A DNA stretch of 64,000 bases, taken from contig NZ_CANLVF010000001.1 in assembly GCF_947494555.1 (NCBI RefSeq), positions 310,001-374,000 on the forward strand. Direction: 5' to 3'. Below are positions 1 through 8,643 of the stretch, piece by piece. The notes below the pieces were generated by a model, which was not told the origin of the DNA, made no database searches, and worked only from the letters and a program-made list of their open reading frames with translations. Position 1 is the stretch's first letter. Each line of letters opens with the position of its first letter. Source of the DNA: an uncultured Roseibium sp. GTDB lineage: Bacteria; Pseudomonadota; Alphaproteobacteria; Rhizobiales; Stappiaceae. A program made the position numbers and the translations under genes.

Positions 1-1
1 T

Positions 2-658
2 GATCCGGAGCTTGCAGGCCAACTGCTCGACAGCATTGGCCTCGACAAGAAAGACGCGGACGGATACCGCCTCGGACCGGATGGCGAAAGGTTTACACTG
101 GTCTTTCTCATCGCCGATGTCTTCGGCTGGCAGTATCCGGACGTCATGGAACTCGTTTCCGGTTACGCCAAGGATGTCGGTCTCGATTTCCAGGTGCGTG
201 CAAGCGACAGGTCGCGGTTGTTCGAAATCGTCAGTTCGGGTGAACACGACGCCTATATCTGGAATTGTCCGGGAGGGCTTGTCGACGCATATGCCAACCC
301 GGACTGCTATCTGCCAAGAGGGCAGGCAGTCTTCTGGGCGCCTAAATGGGCAGCCTGGGGAGCGGATCCGAGCACTGGTGAAGAACCACCGGAGCATATC
401 AAGAAACTGTTCGAAATCTACAAGGGTGTGACGTCGACCGCCGATCCTGAATTGCAGGAAAAGGCTCTTGTGGAACTGATCGACAATGCAAGCAAACAGC
501 TGCTGACGGTTGGCCTGATCCAGAGCAACGGGGCGTTCGGTATCGCGCGTCAAAACCTGCACAATTTCGCGGATCCGATGCCAATCGCAGGGCAACTTTG
601 GACACCTGCGCCCTATACCGCACAGTTCTTCTTCGAAGGCGGGGACAACCTTCCCTGA
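2..658 (+). CDS. Peptide-type ABC transporter substrate-binding protein (C-terminal part)
   Basis: The reading frame is open from base 2 to the TGA at 656-658, so the gene starts left of the window; 218 codons of the C-terminal half are visible. The following genes are two DppB/DppC-like permeases and two OppD/OppF-like ATPases, which identifies this as the family 5 extracellular solute-binding protein of that importer. The visible part has the Trp- and Gly-rich character of the C-terminal lobe of these proteins. Ligand unknown; the sulfatase at the end of the operon suggests a sulfated small molecule rather than a true peptide. The family call rests mainly on context. Confidence 0.75.
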   Translation, partial: DPELAGQLLDSIGLDKKDADGYRLGPDGERFTLVFLIADVFGWQYPDVMELVSGYAKDVGLDFQVRASDRSRLFEIVSSGEHDAYIWNCPGGLVDAYANPDCYLPRGQAVFWAPKWAAWGADPSTGEEPPEHIKKLFEIYKGVTSTADPELQEKALVELIDNASKQLLTVGLIQSNGAFGIARQNLHNFADPMPIAGQLWTPAPYTAQFFFEGGDNLP

Positions 659-706
659 CGCGGTTCGTGATCCGGTCTGCTATCCTGTACGGCCGGATAC
701 ACTCGT

Positions 707-750
707 CGCGGGGCCCGCCCAGTCCTCCGGGCAGAGCCCCGCGGCTCTTT
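707..750 (+). terminator. Intercistronic GC-rich stem-loop after the binding-protein gene
   Basis: CGCGGGGC at 707-714 pairs perfectly with GCCCCGCG at 736-743, with a second inner GCCC/GGGC pairing, and a T-rich run (ctctttctttt) follows. It lies in the gap between the binding-protein stop and the first permease. Such structures commonly stabilise the abundant binding-protein mRNA and reduce read-through to the permease genes. Confidence 0.55.
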
Positions 751-788
751 CTTTTCGTCAACCAGCGCCTTGATCGGCAGTGCAGGTA

Positions 789-1772
789 ATGCTCGGTTTT
801 TTATATCGCAGGCTTCTCTACATGATCCCGACCGTCTTTCTGATTTCGGTCGTGACGTTTGCAATCATCCAGCTGCCACCTGGAGACTATCTTGACACCC
901 TGGCTGCCGAATTGAACGATTCCGGCGGGCTTGATGAAGGCACCATGCAGGCCCTGAGGGACCAGTACGGTCTGGGCCAGCCGATGTATGTCCAGTACAT
1001 CAAATGGATGTCCCAGATTGTTCTGCACGGCGATTTTGGCATCTCCTTTGAAAAGAATGTGCCGGTGAACGATCTGATCTGGGACCGGCTCGCCTGGACC
1101 TTCGGTATTTCGCTGATGACGCTTTTGTTCATCTGGATGACCGCCTTGCCGATCGGCATTTATTCCGCTGTTCGCAAATATTCCTTCGGCGACTATGTCG
1201 CGACCTTCTTTGGCTTTGTCGGCCTGGCGGTGCCGAATTTTCTGCTTGCCCTGGTGATGATGTATCTTGCGTTCAAATATTTCGGGCAGAGCGTCGGGGG
1301 GCTGGTCAGTCCGCAATATCTCGAACAGCCCTGGACCTGGGACAAGTTCATTGATCTGCTGGCGCATATCTGGATGCCGATCGTGGTCGTCGGAACTTCC
1401 GGCGCCGCCGCGCTGATCCGCATCATGCGCGCCAACCTGCTGGACGAATTGTACCGCCCCTACGTGGTGACGGCCCGGGCCAAGGGAATGTCGGAGTTTC
1501 AACTCCTGCTTAAATACCCTGTCCGGGTTGCGCTCAATCCGTTCATCTCGACGATCGGCTGGATCTTGCCAACGCTTGTGTCCGGAGAAATCATCGTCGC
1601 CGTCGTGATGAACCTGCCGACGACGGGACCGCTGCTGCTGCGGGCTCTCCTGGTGCAGGACATGTATCTCGCCGGCTCCCTCATCCTTCTTGTCAGTATC
1701 CTGACGGTGTTCGGCACGCTGATTTCCGACCTGTTGCTGGCCTGGATCGATCCGAGGATCCGATATCAATGA
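789..1772 (+). CDS. ABC transporter permease, DppB/OppB type
   Basis: 327 residues from ATG 789 (an in-frame GTG at 780 is an alternative). The N-terminus (MLGFLYRRLLYMIPTVFLIS) is typical of DppB/OppB permeases: a first transmembrane helix, a periplasmic loop, then five helices, with the cytoplasmic coupling segment around 'YVVTARAKGMSEFQLL'. It forms the inner-membrane channel with the next gene, whose start overlaps this stop by four bases (ATGA), indicating translational coupling. Confidence 0.9.
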   Translation: MLGFLYRRLLYMIPTVFLISVVTFAIIQLPPGDYLDTLAAELNDSGGLDEGTMQALRDQYGLGQPMYVQYIKWMSQIVLHGDFGISFEKNVPVNDLIWDRLAWTFGISLMTLLFIWMTALPIGIYSAVRKYSFGDYVATFFGFVGLAVPNFLLALVMMYLAFKYFGQSVGGLVSPQYLEQPWTWDKFIDLLAHIWMPIVVVGTSGAAALIRIMRANLLDELYRPYVVTARAKGMSEFQLLLKYPVRVALNPFISTIGWILPTLVSGEIIVAVVMNLPTTGPLLLRALLVQDMYLAGSLILLVSILTVFGTLISDLLLAWIDPRIRYQ

Positions 1773-2911
1773 CTGTAGAAACCGTGAGCCAGCCCGTTGA
1801 AAATGCCGAGGAGAGAGCCCCACAGCTTCTGGGGCCATGGGCGCTCATGTGGCGCAAGTTCAAGCGTCACAGGGTTGCTTATGCCAGCTTGTGGGTGACC
1901 GGCCTGATCTACTTCATGGCGCTTTTCGGCGATTTTCTTGCGCCCGAGCAGATCGATGAGACCAATCGGCGCGGCATCTTCGTGCCGCCGCAGGGCATAC
2001 ACTTCTTTGTCACCGAAAAGGACGGATCGAGCAGGTTCCTCCTGCATGCCAAGTCGCTCAAGATGCAGGTGGACAGTGCGACCATGCGGCGAAGCTATGT
2101 CGAACGTCCGGACAAGGTGATCCCGCTTGGGTTCTTCGTGAAGGGCTACCCTTACAAGATCCTCGAACTGATCCCGGCCGATACCCACTTTTTCGGGCCG
2201 GTCGCCGAAAAAGACGTTGTTTATTTCCTCGGTTCCGACCGGCTTGGCAGGGATATACTGAGCCGGATCATCATAGGCACCAAAGTGTCCATGTCCATCG
2301 GCCTTGTGGGCATTGCGGTGTCCCTTGTGATTGGCGTGTCTCTGGGGGGGCTGTCGGGGTACTATGGCGGCTGGGTCGACACGCTCATACAGCGCCTTGT
2401 CGAGTTTTTGAGATCGATCCCGACCATTCCACTGTGGATGGGGCTAGCAGCTGCGATACCACTCGGCTGGCCTCCGCTCCGGACCTACTTCGTCGTTACC
2501 CTGATTGTCTCGATGATTGGCTGGACAAGTCTTGCAAGAGAAGTCCGGGGCAAGTTTCTGTCGCTCAGAAACGAAGACTTCATTGTTGCCGCCAGGCTGG
2601 ACGGTCTCACGGACTGGGAGATCATTCGCAAGCACATGGTTCCCTCCTTCTCCAGTCACATTATCGCATCGCTTACGCTGGCCGTGCCTCTGATGATCCT
2701 GGCCGAGACGTCGCTTTCGTTTCTGGGTATCGGTCTGCAGCCGCCAATCGTTTCCTGGGGCACATTGCTGAAGGAAGCCCAGAATATCCGCACGATTATC
2801 GAAGCGCCGTGGCTCCTGATCGCGCCCGGTTCGATGATCATTGTCGCCGTGCTGGCACTCAACTTCCTTGGAGACGGCCTTCGAGATGCCGCAGATCCGC
2901 ATGCTCACTGA
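1769..2911 (+). CDS. ABC transporter permease, DppC/OppC type, with enlarged periplasmic loop
   Basis: 380 residues. The C-terminal two thirds (from about residue 150, 'LGSDRLGRDILSRII') is a normal DppC-like permease with the coupling motif 'EDFIVAARLDGLTDWEIIRKHM'. Family members are usually near 300 residues. Here about 90 extra residues sit between the first helix ('YFMALFGDFLAPEQ') and the conserved GSDRLGRD segment. They are polar and predicted periplasmic, where they could contact the binding protein. The gene overlaps its neighbours on both sides, consistent with one operon. Confidence 0.9.
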   Translation: MTVETVSQPVENAEERAPQLLGPWALMWRKFKRHRVAYASLWVTGLIYFMALFGDFLAPEQIDETNRRGIFVPPQGIHFFVTEKDGSSRFLLHAKSLKMQVDSATMRRSYVERPDKVIPLGFFVKGYPYKILELIPADTHFFGPVAEKDVVYFLGSDRLGRDILSRIIIGTKVSMSIGLVGIAVSLVIGVSLGGLSGYYGGWVDTLIQRLVEFLRSIPTIPLWMGLAAAIPLGWPPLRTYFVVTLIVSMIGWTSLAREVRGKFLSLRNEDFIVAARLDGLTDWEIIRKHMVPSFSSHIIASLTLAVPLMILAETSLSFLGIGLQPPIVSWGTLLKEAQNIRTIIEAPWLLIAPGSMIIVAVLALNFLGDGLRDAADPHAH

Positions 2912-3953
2912 TCTTACGGAAAACGATCGCCAGGACGCGTCGCCGCAAGAATTACCGCTTGTGGAGATCCGTGGCCTTAAGACGCACTTTCACACCCATG
3001 ACGGCATCGTCAAGGCGGTTGAAGGGGTGGATCTCGATATCCACGCGAACAGAACCCTGTGCATTTTAGGGGAATCTGGATGCGGCAAATCCATCATGGC
3101 GCGATCGATCCTGAGGATTGTCGACACTCCGGGTAAAATCGTTGAGGGAAGCATTCTCTACCGGCCCGGCGACGGCCGTTCCGTGGACCTGGCAAGGATG
3201 CGGGCTGGCTCTCGGGACTTGCGCGACATTCGCGGCCAGGACATCGCAATGATCTTCCAGGAACCGATGTCTTCGCTGGGACCGATCACCAAGGTCGGCA
3301 AGCAGATTGTCGAGACGATCCTGCTGCACCGGAAGGTGTCGAAATCCGAGGCAAAGGAGCAGGCAATCGAACTTCTGGACAAGGTCGGCATTCCGCGCCC
3401 TTCGGAACGTTTCGAAGCCTATCCTTTCGAGCTTTCCGGCGGCATGCGGCAGCGGGTGATGATTGCAATGGCGCTGTCCTGCCAGCCGCGGCTTCTGATT
3501 GCCGACGAACCGACAACGGCACTCGACGTGACGACACAGGCACAGATCCTGGACCTGATTGCGGAACTGAAGGATGAACTCCAGATGGCGGTCCTCCTGA
3601 TCACACATGATCTCGGAGTGGTGGCGGAAGTCGCCGAAGATGTGGCGGTCATGTATATGGGCAAGATCGTTGAGAAGGGCGATGTGTTTTCAATCTTCGA
3701 AAACCCTCTGCATCCCTACACACGCGCCCTCCTGAATTCGGTTCCCAAGATCGGTCAGGCGAAACAGCATCGGCTTCCGGCTATTCGAGGGATGGTTCCG
3801 CACCCCCTTGCAAGACCCAGCGGCTGTGCTTTCCGCACGAGGTGTGACGCGAGTATTCCCGGACTTTGCGATGTGAAGGAGCCTTCGCTGGAGCGCTGCG
3901 GACCGGCAGAGGTTGCCTGTTTCCTGAAACAGGAGGAGGTCGGAGGTGACTGA
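2886..3953 (+). CDS. ABC transporter ATP-binding protein, OppD/DppD type
   Basis: 355 residues from ATG 2886, chosen because GGAGA lies about ten bases upstream; ATG 2901 and an upstream ATG 2841 are alternatives. Walker A is 'GESGCGKS', the ABC signature 'LSGGMRQR', Walker B '[12 protein letters not shown]', and the H-loop 'LLITHDLG'. The C-terminal Cys-containing oligopeptide-transporter tail ('[16 protein letters not shown]') is present. It powers the importer together with the next ATPase. The start lies inside the end of the permease gene. Confidence 0.92.
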   Translation: MPQIRMLTDLTENDRQDASPQELPLVEIRGLKTHFHTHDGIVKAVEGVDLDIHANRTLCILGESGCGKSIMARSILRIVDTPGKIVEGSILYRPGDGRSVDLARMRAGSRDLRDIRGQDIAMIFQEPMSSLGPITKVGKQIVETILLHRKVSKSEAKEQAIELLDKVGIPRPSERFEAYPFELSGGMRQRVMIAMALSCQPRLLIADEPTTALDVTTQAQILDLIAELKDELQMAVLLITHDLGVVAEVAEDVAVMYMGKIVEKGDVFSIFENPLHPYTRALLNSVPKIGQAKQHRLPAIRGMVPHPLARPSGCAFRTRCDASIPGLCDVKEPSLERCGPAEVACFLKQEEVGGD

Positions 3954-4932
3954 TACGATCCTGCAAGTCCGTGACCTTGATATGCATTTCCCGATTGGTG
4001 GCAGCTTCTTCGGAAAACCGTCCGATATTGTCCGTGCGGTGGACAATGTCAGTTTCGATGTCAAACGTCGGGAGACATTCGGGATCGTCGGTGAAAGCGG
4101 CAGCGGCAAGACCACGCTTGGCCGCTGTATCATGCGTGTCCTCAATCCGTCCGGCGGCAGCATCCTTTTAAACCGGAACGAGAGCGCGAGCGTTGAGCTT
4201 TGCGCGGCGAGCAGACCGCAGCTGCGCGAAGTGTGGAAAGACATGCGAATGGTTTTTCAGGACCCGCAGTCGTCACTTAATCCACGGCTTCGCGTCTTGG
4301 AGCTGGTCGGGCAGTGCATCCGGAAATCCGAGGGTCTGGGCGGCCGGGAGCTTGCCGACCGCGTCGCCGATTTGCTCCGGCAGGTCGGTCTGAGGCCCGA
4401 GTTCTTAATGCGGTATCCGAACGCGTTTTCCGGAGGCCAGCGACAGCGATTGGGAATTGCGCGCGCGCTGGCGACAAATCCGGAACTGATCATCGCGGAT
4501 GAAGCGGTCTCCGCGCTGGATGTCTCCATTCAGGCACAGATCCTCAACCTTCTTCAGGACCTGCAGGATCAGTTCGATCTGACTTATGTTTTCATTGCTC
4601 ACGATCTTGCTGTGGTGGAACATATCTGCGATCGGATTGCCGTGATGTATCTGGGTCAGATCGTCGAACTGGCCGAGACAGACGAGCTGTTTCGCGCGCC
4701 GAAACACCCTTATACACGCGCCCTTTTGAATGCCGTTCCCGTTCCCGACCCCCGGCTGCGGCGGAAGACGAAAGTGTTGGCCGGCAAGCCCGCAGATGAC
4801 CCGGATGCGCACACTGGGTGCCGGTTTGCCGCGCGCTGCGCGCACGCAACAGACCTTTGCAGAACAAAGACACCGCCCCGCAAAAAACTCGGGACCACCG
4901 ACGTACTTTGCCACTTTGCGGGAGAGATCTAA
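3946..4932 (+). CDS. ABC transporter ATP-binding protein, OppF/DppF type
   Basis: 328 residues from GTG 3946, preceded by a strong AGGAGG site and overlapping the previous stop by eight bases. Walker A 'GESGSGKT', signature 'FSGGQRQR', Walker B 'LIIADEAVSALD' and H-loop 'VFIAHDLA' are intact. The tail has the Cys pattern 'GCRFAARCAHATDLC' seen in oligopeptide ABC ATPases. It is the second nucleotide-binding subunit of the importer. Confidence 0.92.
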   Translation: MTDTILQVRDLDMHFPIGGSFFGKPSDIVRAVDNVSFDVKRRETFGIVGESGSGKTTLGRCIMRVLNPSGGSILLNRNESASVELCAASRPQLREVWKDMRMVFQDPQSSLNPRLRVLELVGQCIRKSEGLGGRELADRVADLLRQVGLRPEFLMRYPNAFSGGQRQRLGIARALATNPELIIADEAVSALDVSIQAQILNLLQDLQDQFDLTYVFIAHDLAVVEHICDRIAVMYLGQIVELAETDELFRAPKHPYTRALLNAVPVPDPRLRRKTKVLAGKPADDPDAHTGCRFAARCAHATDLCRTKTPPRKKLGTTDVLCHFAGEI

Positions 4933-4942
4933 GGAGCACCTT

Positions 4943-6487
4943 TTGCAGGACACCGATCCAAAAACGAAGAAACCGAACGTCATCCTGATTTCAACAGACC
5001 AGCAACGCGGTGATTGCATCGGTCTGGACAAGCGGCATGTCAGAACGCCCAATATCGACAGGATCGGCAAGACAGGCGTGATGTTTTCCAAATGCATTAC
5101 GCCGCATCCCATGTGCCAGCCCGCCCGCGCGTCCATCCTGACCGGCAAGCTGCCCTATTCGCATGGTGTACGCGACAATGGCCGCAATCTGGCGCAGGAG
5201 TTCGGTGTTGAGGGCCTAGGCAGCATTTTTCAAAATGCCGGCTACGAAACGCGCTTTATCGGCAAGGCTCATTTTGCAAGCAACGAGACGTTCGCTCCGA
5301 CCGGTACGCCGGAGTGCTATCACAGCACTGCGGACTTCTCCGCGGACTGGGGAGGGCCTTATTTCGGGTTTCAGCATGTTGAGCTGATGTTGCGGCCCCA
5401 TCATCATTGTGTGTGGCAAGACGCGCCGTACACCTTGCATTATGAAAACCATCTGGACGGAGACGGATTGGGCCGCGTGCGGTGGGAGCGGGCCAAGAAA
5501 ACCGTGCCGCCGCAGTCATCCCACTTTCAGGCCTGGCGTTCGGCGCTCGAACAAAAATGGCACTCTTCACCATGGATCGGCGACCGGACCGTCGATATGA
5601 TCCAGAAGAAGGAAGAAAAACCCGTTTTTGCCTGGGTTTCGTTCCCCGATCCCCATCCTCCCTTTCTTGTGCCGTCTCCCTGGAGCGATCTCCATCATCC
5701 TGACGAAGTCGATATTCCGATCCACCGGGACCTCGATCTTGAGAACCGTCCCTGGTGGCATCGTGCATTTCTGGAAAGCCCCGTCCGGCGCAACACCAAG
5801 CGGGAGCATGCACAGGATGGCAAGAACTGGGGCGTGACAGAACCTTTGAGCGAACGTCAGCTGAGGGACATTACAGCGATCTATTACGGGATGATCGCCT
5901 GGGTCGACGAACAGGTCGGAAGGATCCTAGATGCGCTGGAGGAAACGGGCGAAATGGAAAACACGATTATCGTCTTCATCAGCGATCACGGCGAATGGCT
6001 CGGTGACCATGGCCTCCTGCTGAAGGGGCCGATGCTCTATGACGGGTTGCTGCGCGTGCCCTGCCTCATGTGCGGGCCTTCGATTGCTCAGAACCGCCGC
6101 ATTGACGATCCGGTCTCAACGGTCGATCTCAGGCAGACACTTGCCGATCTGTGCGGGTTTGAGGTTTCCGGCGACAATGGAAAGTCGCTGTGTCCGCTCA
6201 TGGATGAGAGCGAAAACCGGGACTTTGCCTTGAACGAATGGGAGGTTGATCCGAGTAGAAGCGGCGTCGACATGGACCTGATGACGGTGCGCAGTCATCG
6301 CTATCGCATGTCCGTGGACCTGAAATCGGGTGCAGGTGAACTCTATGATTTCGAGTGTGATCCAGCCGAAATGCAAAACCGTTTCGACGACCCGGCCTAC
6401 AAGGCTGTTCGGCGCGAGCATATGGACATGATCAGATCCCGTCCGGGCGATCAGGTTCCCGTTGCCAGAAGGGTCGGATGGCACTGA
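4943..6487 (+). CDS. Cytoplasmic sulfatase, Cys type (sulfatase 1)
   Basis: 514 residues from a TTG start at 4943, chosen because AAGGAG (4931-4936) is six bases upstream and the alkaline-phosphatase-fold N-terminus 'KPNVILISTDQQRGD' begins about ten residues later. The longer open frame back to 4730 lies inside the ATPase gene and is rejected. The FGly motif C-Q-P-A-R is at residues 58-62; metal-site 'SDHGEWLGDHG' and lysine-bearing 'IGKAHF' are present. No signal peptide, so it should act in the cytoplasm on a sulfate ester brought in by the preceding importer, only ten bases upstream. Substrate unknown. Confidence 0.9.
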   Translation: MQDTDPKTKKPNVILISTDQQRGDCIGLDKRHVRTPNIDRIGKTGVMFSKCITPHPMCQPARASILTGKLPYSHGVRDNGRNLAQEFGVEGLGSIFQNAGYETRFIGKAHFASNETFAPTGTPECYHSTADFSADWGGPYFGFQHVELMLRPHHHCVWQDAPYTLHYENHLDGDGLGRVRWERAKKTVPPQSSHFQAWRSALEQKWHSSPWIGDRTVDMIQKKEEKPVFAWVSFPDPHPPFLVPSPWSDLHHPDEVDIPIHRDLDLENRPWWHRAFLESPVRRNTKREHAQDGKNWGVTEPLSERQLRDITAIYYGMIAWVDEQVGRILDALEETGEMENTIIVFISDHGEWLGDHGLLLKGPMLYDGLLRVPCLMCGPSIAQNRRIDDPVSTVDLRQTLADLCGFEVSGDNGKSLCPLMDESENRDFALNEWEVDPSRSGVDMDLMTVRSHRYRMSVDLKSGAGELYDFECDPAEMQNRFDDPAYKAVRREHMDMIRSRPGDQVPVARRVGWH

Positions 6488-6517
6488 AGGCCGCGGTCTT
6501 TGCAGTGACGCAATTCG

Positions 6518-7531
6518 TCAGGTGCCGCGAATTATAAGTTGGGCTTCAAATTCAAACGTTCGTTCAGCGGCGCTGTCGTTGCCATTGTAACGCAGGACTT
6601 GAAGGGTCTGTTCCGCAAGGGGGGTGACAGGGACGCTGATTGTGGATATGCCGCCCTCGATCCAGGTATAGAATGACGGATCGCCGTAACCTATGAAGGC
6701 GATCGCTTCGCCGGGTTTCTTGCCGGACGTAAGGAGCGCATTCAGAGCGCCGTTGGAAATCTCAAACCCCCCGCACACAATGGCCGTCGCCCTTTCTTTG
6801 CGGATCAGCGCGTTGGCCGAGGCGCCTCCCATACTGAATGATGGTGGCGCGGTTTTGACAAGATCCGGATCCATTTCGAGACGGCATTTTTCAAGCCCGC
6901 TCAAATAGGCTTTCAACCGGTTCCGCCCCGAGGAAAGGCTGGAATGCGCACCGATATAGGCGATGTGTTTGTGGCCTTGGCCGTAAAGGTGTTCAACGGC
7001 ATCTGAAATCGCGCGTGTATCATCTACGAGAATGGCACTCTCGCTGCCATTCATCGGCCGTTGCCGGATCAGTTGAATGACGTTGATGCCGTCGAGATGG
7101 ACCGGTGTTTGAGTTTCCTCCGCCTTTGCGACAGGGGCAGGAACCACAACAACGGCTTTGGCCTGAACCTCGCGAAGTTGCTGTAATGCGTGCTGTTCCG
7201 TGACGAAGTCGTCATTTGTCAGATGAATGATAAGCTGAAACGCAAACGTTTCGCAGATGCTGGCAAGTTCGTTGGCAAACCGCGCATAAAACTCGTTGAC
7301 AATATTGGGTAGCAACAGCCCGATGATCTTGGTGCCGTCGCCGCGCATGGCCATCGCCGCAGCGTTTTTCACATAGCCCAGTTCCGCAGCTCTTTTTCTG
7401 ACAAGGTCACGCGTTTCCTTCTGGACGTTCGGGTGGTCCGAGAGCGCCCTGGACACGGTCATGTGCGAAATGCCGAGATCCCTGGCAATGGTTTTGATTG
7501 TTACCCGAGCCGCCACGGGGAGGTTCTCCAT
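6518..7531 (-). CDS. LacI-family transcriptional regulator
   Basis: 337 residues. The N-terminal helix-turn-helix 'TIKTIARDLGISHMTVSRAL' and hinge are followed by a periplasmic-binding-protein-like effector domain. It is transcribed divergently from the kinase/enolase operon. A perfect 18-bp palindrome lies in the shared intergenic region, and a near-identical copy precedes the ABC importer at 11663, so this protein is the likely repressor of both units. The effector is probably the imported sugar or a pathway intermediate. The gene converges on sulfatase 1 with 30 bases between stops. Confidence 0.93.
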   Translation of the reverse strand: MENLPVAARVTIKTIARDLGISHMTVSRALSDHPNVQKETRDLVRKRAAELGYVKNAAAMAMRGDGTKIIGLLLPNIVNEFYARFANELASICETFAFQLIIHLTNDDFVTEQHALQQLREVQAKAVVVVPAPVAKAEETQTPVHLDGINVIQLIRQRPMNGSESAILVDDTRAISDAVEHLYGQGHKHIAYIGAHSSLSSGRNRLKAYLSGLEKCRLEMDPDLVKTAPPSFSMGGASANALIRKERATAIVCGGFEISNGALNALLTSGKKPGEAIAFIGYGDPSFYTWIEGGISTISVPVTPLAEQTLQVLRYNGNDSAAERTFEFEAQLIIRGT

Positions 7532-7582
7532 TTTTCTTGGTTGCGCAAACTATGGCTTGACAGAGCCGATAGTGCAATGGCA

Positions 7583-7600
7583 AATGTTCACGTGAACATT
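7583..7600. promoter_or_regulatory. Operator: perfect 18-bp palindrome
   Basis: AATGTTCACGTGAACATT is a perfect inverted repeat centred on CG, the usual architecture of LacI-family operators. It sits between the divergent LacI gene and the kinase gene. A TTGACA at 7557-7562 could be the -35 of a rightward promoter, in which case the palindrome overlaps its -10 region. A copy differing at one base is at 11597-11614. Confidence 0.8.
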
Positions 7601-7629
7601 GATTGCTGACGAGGCGACAGAAACGGAAA

Positions 7630-8643
7630 ATGCCGGCAGACCTGCGAAACAGATGCGAACGATTGGCAGCGGAGATCGGTTTGGTGGAACCTTCCGCGAT
7701 TACCGAGGTGTTGCCGCTGACCGGCGGAGTTGCCTCGGACATCGCGATGGTAGACGCAGGCGACAAACGGTTCTGCATCAAGTTCGCGTTGCCGAAGCTC
7801 AAGGTGGCGGAAGACTGGCATGCGCCCGTTCACAGAAACAGGGCGGAATACGAGTGGCTTCGGACGGCAGCACAAATTGCGCCGGAGTGTGCTGTGAAGA
7901 CGTTTGGCCGTTCCGATGACCTGCACGGTTTCGCCATGGAATTTATCTCAGGAGACGCAGTTTCACTCTGGAAAAAAGATCTCCTGGAAGGAAAGTCGGA
8001 CAGTGCCAGACCGGCAGCCGTCGGAGGTCTCGTCGGCAGGATACACGCGGCATCCAGCAGGCCGGACTTCGACACCGCGCCCTTCCAGAACAGGGATGAC
8101 TTTCACGCGCTTCGCATCGAGCCTTATCTTGTGTTCACGGCCGGAAAACATGCTGAAGTTTCTTCCGAGCTGCGGCGGATCGCGGAGAGCCTTTATAAGA
8201 CTTCCAAGGTTCTCGTGCATGGAGACGTCAGTCCGAAGAATATTCTGTTCAGGGCAGGAAAGCCGATCATTCTGGACGCTGAATGCGCGACCATGGGAGC
8301 GCCGGAATTCGATGTTGCTTTCTGCCTGAACCATCTTGTCCTCAAGGCGCAGCACGTTTCCTCCCTTCGCGCCGACCTTGCCACGCACGTAAATGCGCTC
8401 TGGTCCGCCTACGCGGAGACAGTCAGCTGGGAGCCGGAAACCGAGCTGGAAGCAAGGGTCAGCCGTCTTTTGCCGGCCCTTTTGCTGGCGCGGGTCGATG
8501 GAAAGTCTCCGGTCGAATACCTCGATGAAGGTTCGCAAGGCGTTATCCGCGACGTATCGCTGAGACTTCTGATGACCCCCAAATCCACCATCGTTGGCGT
8601 TGTTGACGAACTGCTTGATACATGGAAGGGCGATAATCCGTGA
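7630..8643 (+). CDS. APH-fold phosphotransferase (small-molecule kinase)
   Basis: 337 residues from ATG 7630 (a TTG at 7603 is in frame upstream). The aminoglycoside-phosphotransferase fold is shown by the catalytic loop 'VLVHGDVSPKNILF' (HGD...N) and the metal-binding 'IILDAE' about 20 residues later. Such proteins phosphorylate hydroxyls of small molecules, including sugars, homoserine and methylthioribose. In this LacI-regulated catabolic operon the substrate is more likely a sugar or hydroxy acid than an antibiotic. Its stop overlaps the enolase-like gene start by four bases (GTGA), so the two are translationally coupled. Confidence 0.8.
   Translation: MPADLRNRCERLAAEIGLVEPSAITEVLPLTGGVASDIAMVDAGDKRFCIKFALPKLKVAEDWHAPVHRNRAEYEWLRTAAQIAPECAVKTFGRSDDLHGFAMEFISGDAVSLWKKDLLEGKSDSARPAAVGGLVGRIHAASSRPDFDTAPFQNRDDFHALRIEPYLVFTAGKHAEVSSELRRIAESLYKTSKVLVHGDVSPKNILFRAGKPIILDAECATMGAPEFDVAFCLNHLVLKAQHVSSLRADLATHVNALWSAYAETVSWEPETELEARVSRLLPALLLARVDGKSPVEYLDEGSQGVIRDVSLRLLMTPKSTIVGVVDELLDTWKGDNP

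Noticed and set aside
4730..4942. Sulfatase 1 extension upstream of 4943
   Set aside because: Lies inside the ATPase gene; the TTG at 4943 with AAGGAG gives a normal sulfatase N-terminus.
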